Of a DNA stretch of 64,000 nt, positions 59,250 through 64,000 are shown piece after piece (the stretch's first letter is position 1; each line of letters starts with the position of its first letter). The position numbers and the translations under genes were made by a program. The notes below the pieces were generated by a model that saw only the letters and a program-made list of their open reading frames with translations, did not search any database and was not told the DNA's origin. The stretch comes from Berghia stephanieae. Lineage: Eukaryota; Mollusca; Gastropoda; Nudibranchia; Aeolidiidae. The DNA is taken from the NCBI GenBank assembly GCA_034508935.3, contig CM067445.1, positions 95,020,476 through 95,084,475 on the forward strand, written 5' to 3'.

Positions 59250-60105
59250 TGGCATGATATCGATGAACTATTTAAATCTATAAATAGGTCATTTTTTCTT
59301 CCTCTCTTTCCAAGATTTGTGTTTTGTTTTCATCTATGTTTTAATTTTTTTTTTTCAGGAAGGTCAAAAAGCGTTGAAAGAAAAGATAACAGAATAAGGA
59401 AGACCTGCAATGTTGTTTTTCAAGTAAGTTTCTTATTTATTTTGCAGATGAGATTTTTAGTAACACTAAGGATCCGAACCCACTAGAGCCCGTCACCAAA
59501 GTCTGTATGGTACTGACACGAAGATGGTTTGAGAGATTGATTCCAACATTGTGATGATTTTATCGAACAGATCAAATTTGTTTGGTCAAATCCCATCGAA
59601 AATAAAGGCCATCATTTTTAGCACTCGGGTTGTGTGTCGCCCTTCCGGTAATCAAGTATAACACTGAGGTTGGAGTGCTTGCATTGAATCGGTATTCGAT
59701 AATGGTTCCTCTTATTATTTTGAATACAAACAATTTCTTAAAACATTTTTCCAAAAGAATTCTATAAGTAAACGATATATATATATATTTATATTTCATG
59801 CAGAAAATATCTCTTCATGCCCCCCTTCAAACCCCCCCCCCCCCCCCCCTAAAAATACCCTTGGAATTCTCTTACGAAGTAAACAAACAACATTGAAAAT
59901 ATTTATTCATCTGAATATTTACTCTATCGTCTATCGTCTTAGCGGTCTAGTGTAACCTGCTGCCCCCCCCCCCCCCCCCCTCCCCCACCTTCCCGGGAAT
60001 TGAGCACACCAAGTGGACGTTTAATGCATAAAAAGCTCGTGCCTCTTTTCGAATTCGGTGATTTTCTTCTTAATCTTGTCAGTTACAGTAGAATTTAGAT
60101 CTTTT
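59250..60105. other. No gene seen; two C homopolymers
   Basis: C runs of about 19 and 18 bases (about 59831-59849 and 59964-59981). A 91-codon frame at 59211-59486 has no recognisable domain. Confidence 0.5.
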
Positions 60106-60106
60106 T

Positions 60107-60258
60107 AAAAATTGAGCTTTATATAGCGCAATATCCACTTAACGTACTCAAAGCGCTTTACAAGGGCTCCCTGGCCAGCAGCAACATTTAACATGTAGGA
60201 CCGGACATGACGCCTTTTAGGAGATATTACAATTTTTTTCGGACAGAGACAACGCAGT
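60107..60258 (-). mobile_element. SINE family 1, tail half
   Basis: The minus strand has TTGTAAAGCGCTTTGAGTAC, GTGGATATTGCGCTATATAA and the AATATCTCCTAAAAGGCGTC block. The head is missing. Confidence 0.85.
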
Positions 60259-60313
60259 TAATATGGATCATATTTCTTTCTTTGTCCCGTAACTTCTGAT
60301 GGTTCCAATAAAA

Positions 60314-60415
60314 GGTGCGGCTTTGTGGTCTGGTGGTGACATGGCATTCGCCTTCGGATCGAAAAGGCACTTTACTCACATTGTCTCAAGCACTCAGGTG
60401 TAACAGCGTTGTATC

Positions 60416-60502
<87 letters not shown>

Positions 60503-60504
60503 TG

Positions 60505-60555
<51 letters not shown>

Positions 60556-60559
60556 TATG

Positions 60560-60625
<66 letters not shown>

Positions 60626-60892
60626 GAAATAATAATAATAAATGGCATTTATATAGTTCTTTATACCCCGTTGTGACAGGCTCTAAGCGCTTTACAGTGA
60701 TATAAAACAAAACACATTACAGTAAGACAAGTTTGATGGAAAAGTGATACGAATTCAATTTTCTGTCGGTTAACATGTAATATCGCCTAAAGACATCCAT
60801 TCATCTCTCGTCCTACATGTTATGTGTCGCTGCTGTTGGCTTGGGACTTGGGACCGCTCTGATCTCATGTTTAGTGGATTGATAAAAGTTCA
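60314..60892 (+). mobile_element. SINE family 1 split by an AAT microsatellite
   Basis: The left part, GTGCGGCTTTGTGGTCTGGT to CACTCAGGTGTAACAGCGTTG (60314-60411, quoted in pieces), and the right part, AATATCGCCTAAAGACATCC to TTTAGTGGATTG (about 60778-60892), surround 360 bp. The inserted part ends in a different tail fragment (GGCATTTATATAGTTC, CTAAGCGCTTTACAG), so a second short element with an AAT tail probably landed here. Confidence 0.75.
60416..60644 (+). repeat. AAT microsatellite
   Basis: About 75 AAT units with occasional GAT and one ATATG break. Confidence 0.98.
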
Positions 60893-61127
60893 CGTTTTTA
60901 TTACATGATTTTAAAAATAATATCAGGATATTCTACGTAAACTGAACATTCGATTCTGCACTCCTGAATCTTCTAGTAACTTTCGGTCAGCGAGGCGAGT
61001 TTTAGCAAACAGCTCCGAGGACGAGAGACGCATGGGCACAACCAACATGACGTTCTCTCTCTAATAACTTTTCCGCCGGTGACGTCACAGACTATGGGTG
61101 ACGTCCAATCAAGGGACGCTACTCTTC

Positions 61128-61197
61128 CGCTAAACTCATTCCCTATTTTGTGTCGTAACAAATGTGACGATTTTGATGCAGGTGGCATGGAAAGGGT
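61128..61197 (+). mobile_element. piggyBac-like MITE end fragment (decayed)
   Basis: CGTAACAAATGTGACGATTTT and CATGGAAAGGGTTAA resemble the end of copies A and B. Only one end is recognised. Confidence 0.4.
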
Positions 61198-61634
61198 TAA
61201 TACATGAGCGTAATATTTTGTATTATAAGACAGAGTCGTAAATCCAAGAATAGATACATTTGTTATTATTATCGCCATCGCGTGTATTCATTGACACATT
61301 CAAAGAACAGGCGTTAATTATAACACTGTGTCGATCCAGTAATAATGTATGGAAGCCTCAAAGGTGGTGATGAGTAGCGTCGAGTTGCCCTAGCGTCCAG
61401 TAATCGAGCCTTTGATCATTGCGATACCGGCATTTATAAGCTTATTGATTGATTGTCCGATACCAAAAAAATGGTATTATACCCGACACTGACAAAACGT
61501 CTGTTTCACATTTTGGCCAAAAAACTTGTGGTTCAAACATCAATGGATCAAAACGATCCTCAGGTTGTTTTTTTTTAATTCTTAAATCTGAGAATTATTC
61601 AGGAGCTTTTTGACAAGTAAAGGGCCGTTTTAAC

Positions 61635-61942
61635 TGTGCGGACATGTGGTCTTGTGGTCTGACACTTGCTTTCGGATCTGAAGTTCCTGGGTTCGAGCCT
61701 TGCTCGGCACGTAGTTGAGTCCTTGGAAAAGGCTCTTTACTCACATTCTCTCACCGTACTCAGGTGTTAAATGAGTACCTGGCCGTTAACAGCGTTGTCT
61801 CTGTCCGAAAAAATTATAATATCGCCTAACAGGCGTCATGTCCCGTCCTACATGTTAAGTGTTGCTGTTGGCCGGGGACCCCTTGTAAAGCGCTTTGAGC
61901 ACGTTTAGTGGATATTGCGCTAGATAAAAGCTCAATTTTTTA
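61635..61942 (+). mobile_element. SINE family 1, full-length
   Basis: Head GTGCGGACATGTGGTCTTGT, B box GGGTTCGAGCC, body AGTTGAGTCCTTGGAAAAGG, CCTGGCCGTTAACAGCGTTG, AATATCGCCTAACAGGCGTC, tail CCCCTTGTAAAGCGCTTTGA...TATTGCGCTAGATAAAAGC. One of the best-preserved copies. Confidence 0.9.
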
Positions 61943-63400
61943 AACTAACGGTGAAGTAAAACTATTTCCGGCCAAAATGTAGATAAGTGTTATGTCAGTG
62001 CATGGCGGTATCAGTCTTGTCTAAATCACTACAATGTATTCCGAATAAGAGGAGGGAGGGAAGACAATGGACATTGTAATAAAACATATTTATTCGTTTT
62101 TCTATGGCTCGTATAGTTTTATCACCTGTAGTTTGCAATCAGCGCTGGGACGTGTATTGTACTTCGAATTTTTCAAGGGATGTAATTACATTATTAATTA
62201 ATCTTATGTTCATTTATCTTTGCAAACGCAATCTGTATGCGTCTACTCACTTATCAGTAACGTTAAACAGGGGTTTCAAATGCATGGATGCATTGATTTG
62301 GACGATAATCGATCACAGAGTACTTTCGGGCAGATGTTACAGATCTAACTACTACATAATCAAAGTTAGAAATTCGAGGGTTCTTCTGATCTTTAAAACA
62401 TTTGATTGAACGCCTGATAGTAGGTACTAGTTAGATACAAAAGATGTTATTTTCCTGGCAGATAGAAATAATTGTTACCGCACGTGTTAAGATAATAGAG
62501 AGGTTCAGCAAATCCATGACTTATCAATTATCAATTATGACCTATCTATCAGTTGATGGCTTATTAAAGAAAACGGGAATTCCCTTATTGTGACGAGTGC
62601 AAAATGGACGATGTTGTTTATCATATTTTTGACGGAATTTTTGTGTCCGATTAGTAACTGGTACTAAACTGTCGGAACAATGGCGGACGCCCTTATGAAA
62701 TAACGTCTCCGACGAGCATAAAGGTGTATCCAGAGGAGAAAAACATTATAAATCTGTTCACGTTTTGACTTTTATACATTCTGATCACATGACATGTGAA
62801 AAAGTTCAAGCCAGTATGAAGAATAAAAGTACCGATTTTCTTTGTCTCGAGCCAAGCTGCTGGTTGCTGGGCGGACGTGACATCAGACTAATGAATCTTA
62901 TCGAGGCCTTCATTTTATTTTTCATTATTTAGAAGAAAAAAATCCCATATCAATTAATTATAGATGACAAAATGTTTAAAATCTGATTTCTGGCATCTGT
63001 CATTATTTGTACCTCCTTCCATTATCCTGTATTATAATAACCAAGCAATAGATAGTCGGCCATGTGCTGACAAATCGCGTCTTTTCCATCTTGATTAAAA
63101 TTATTTTCTTCCAATCGAGATGAATTGAAATAATCCACAACTCGTTAAAAATTGTTTAACCTTGGATTTTTAAAATTCTTCAAAGAAATGTCACTTTTTA
63201 GAAGTTTCGACAAGTTCAGAGTAGTTTTGATTCATCTATTTTTGAAGTAGAAATAATGAATAAGAATCGATTTTGGTCAAATCTTTCAAAAGGGGTTTGC
63301 CGTAGAAAGGCAGAATTCCTCATACCTTTAAACAATCCCAGATTTGTTTACATAATTTTTCTACTTTCACCTGCCTGAGTTTTAAAACGATTGGATATAT
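61943..63400. other. No gene seen; weak SINE family 2 trace at 62265-62350
   Basis: Frames up to 101 codons (62104-62409) show no domain. AATCGATCACAGAGTACTTTC and CAGATGTTACAGATCTAAC faintly match SINE family 2. The rest is AT-rich. Confidence 0.45.
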
Positions 63401-63402
63401 AT

Positions 63403-63481
<79 letters not shown>

Positions 63482-63504
63482 CTCTCTCTCTATCTATTTA
63501 TCTA

Positions 63505-63551
<47 letters not shown>

Positions 63552-63556
63552 CTCTC

Positions 63557-63596
<40 letters not shown>

Positions 63597-63600
63597 CCTA

Positions 63601-63643
<43 letters not shown>

Positions 63644-63674
63644 CTCTCTCTCTATCTATCTATCTCTCTCTCTA

Positions 63675-63707
<33 letters not shown>
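63403..63707 (+). repeat. TC/TATC microsatellite, 305 bp
   Basis: Alternating blocks of (TC)n and (TATC)n, some repeated as larger TC-then-TATC modules. The Ser/Leu frame is a by-product. Confidence 0.98.
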
Positions 63708-63710
<3 letters not shown>

Positions 63711-64000
63711 TTTCATCAATATGATATTGCCTATAAAATAATGTTTTATGTGATTTGGCAAGGTTAGAAAACTTTTAGAGGTTTGGAATATATTTAGATA
63801 GACCAAATCTATGGCATCTTTGTAAATAGGTTTAAAGAAATATGTGTTTGTTGCAACGTGATTCTTATATGCAGGTCTGACGACCCAGAATATTGTGGAG
63901 TGATTGTTGTAATGGAAATGCTCTCAAATATTTGTGTACATATTTGCAGGGCTGATAATCGAACGCAATACGATTCAATAGTCTGATGTCACGTCGCCCA
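63708..64000. other. No gene seen
   Basis: AT-rich. TTGTTGTAATGGAAATGCTC at about 63905 relates to the palindrome at 39010-39062, suggesting another copy of that small MITE running to the window edge. Confidence 0.45.

Overview
This window is eukaryotic, intron-bearing, AT-rich, repeat-dominated DNA with one 100-N assembly gap (54247-54346). I find no convincing host protein-coding gene. Essentially everything recognisable is a transposable element, a relic of one, or a satellite/microsatellite. The dispersed tRNA-derived SINEs (several ending in a GCGCTTTGAGCA...TTGCGCTATATAAA-type tail), the PIF/Harbinger, pogo-like and piggyBac-like DNA transposons, the RTE and CR1/Jockey-type LINEs and the long TC/TATC/ATC/AAT microsatellites suggest a marine invertebrate, perhaps an echinoderm or another ambulacrarian or lophotrochozoan. 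That taxonomic call is inference only.

Layout, left half. A CR1/Jockey-type LINE on the minus strand runs off the left edge (1-2290). It abuts a very homogeneous array of about 5.6 copies of a 398-bp tRNA-like repeat (2322-4553), bracketed by a 13-bp direct repeat. From 5839 to 26609 lies a PIF/Harbinger DNA transposon swollen to 20.8 kb. Its TIRs match, two transposase exons are on the plus strand and three pieces of its companion Myb/MADF-like gene are on the minus strand. Nested inside it are a 2.4-kb element with CACTA-starting TIRs that splits a SINE, a young Ty3/Gypsy element (12389-17007, near-identical LTRs, 5-bp TSD), a pogo-like element with another element inside it, a LINE tail with a 51-bp minisatellite, a composite TIR element (24041-26084) and many SINEs.

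Middle. From 26610 to 38228 are two head-to-tail, envelope-bearing Ty3/Gypsy (errantivirus-like) elements sharing one central LTR. The first carries the end of gag, then pol, env and LTR. The second carries gag, env and LTR but no pol block, and has an unusual leader holding small accessory open stretches, two of them with paired-cysteine motifs. Env contains a 63-bp coding repeat whose copy number differs between the two (3 versus 6). Both are broken fossils.

Right half. There is an RTE-type LINE endonuclease relic (39437-40260), a decayed reverse transcriptase with a YRDDG box (40822-42174, minus), an RTE reverse transcriptase relic (45055-45848, minus), and a young 7-kb LTR element without recognisable gag/pol (45892-52927, 758/763-bp LTRs, TSD GTAAG). 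A Gypsy gag start runs into the gap, and a LINE 3' tail follows it. Two piggyBac-like MITEs in opposite orientation, a 141-bp palindromic MITE, more SINEs and long microsatellites fill the rest.

The parts do not form a host pathway. The window reads as layered insertion history: Harbinger oldest, then SINEs and the CACTA-start element, then the Gypsy element and the large no-pol LTR element among the youngest.
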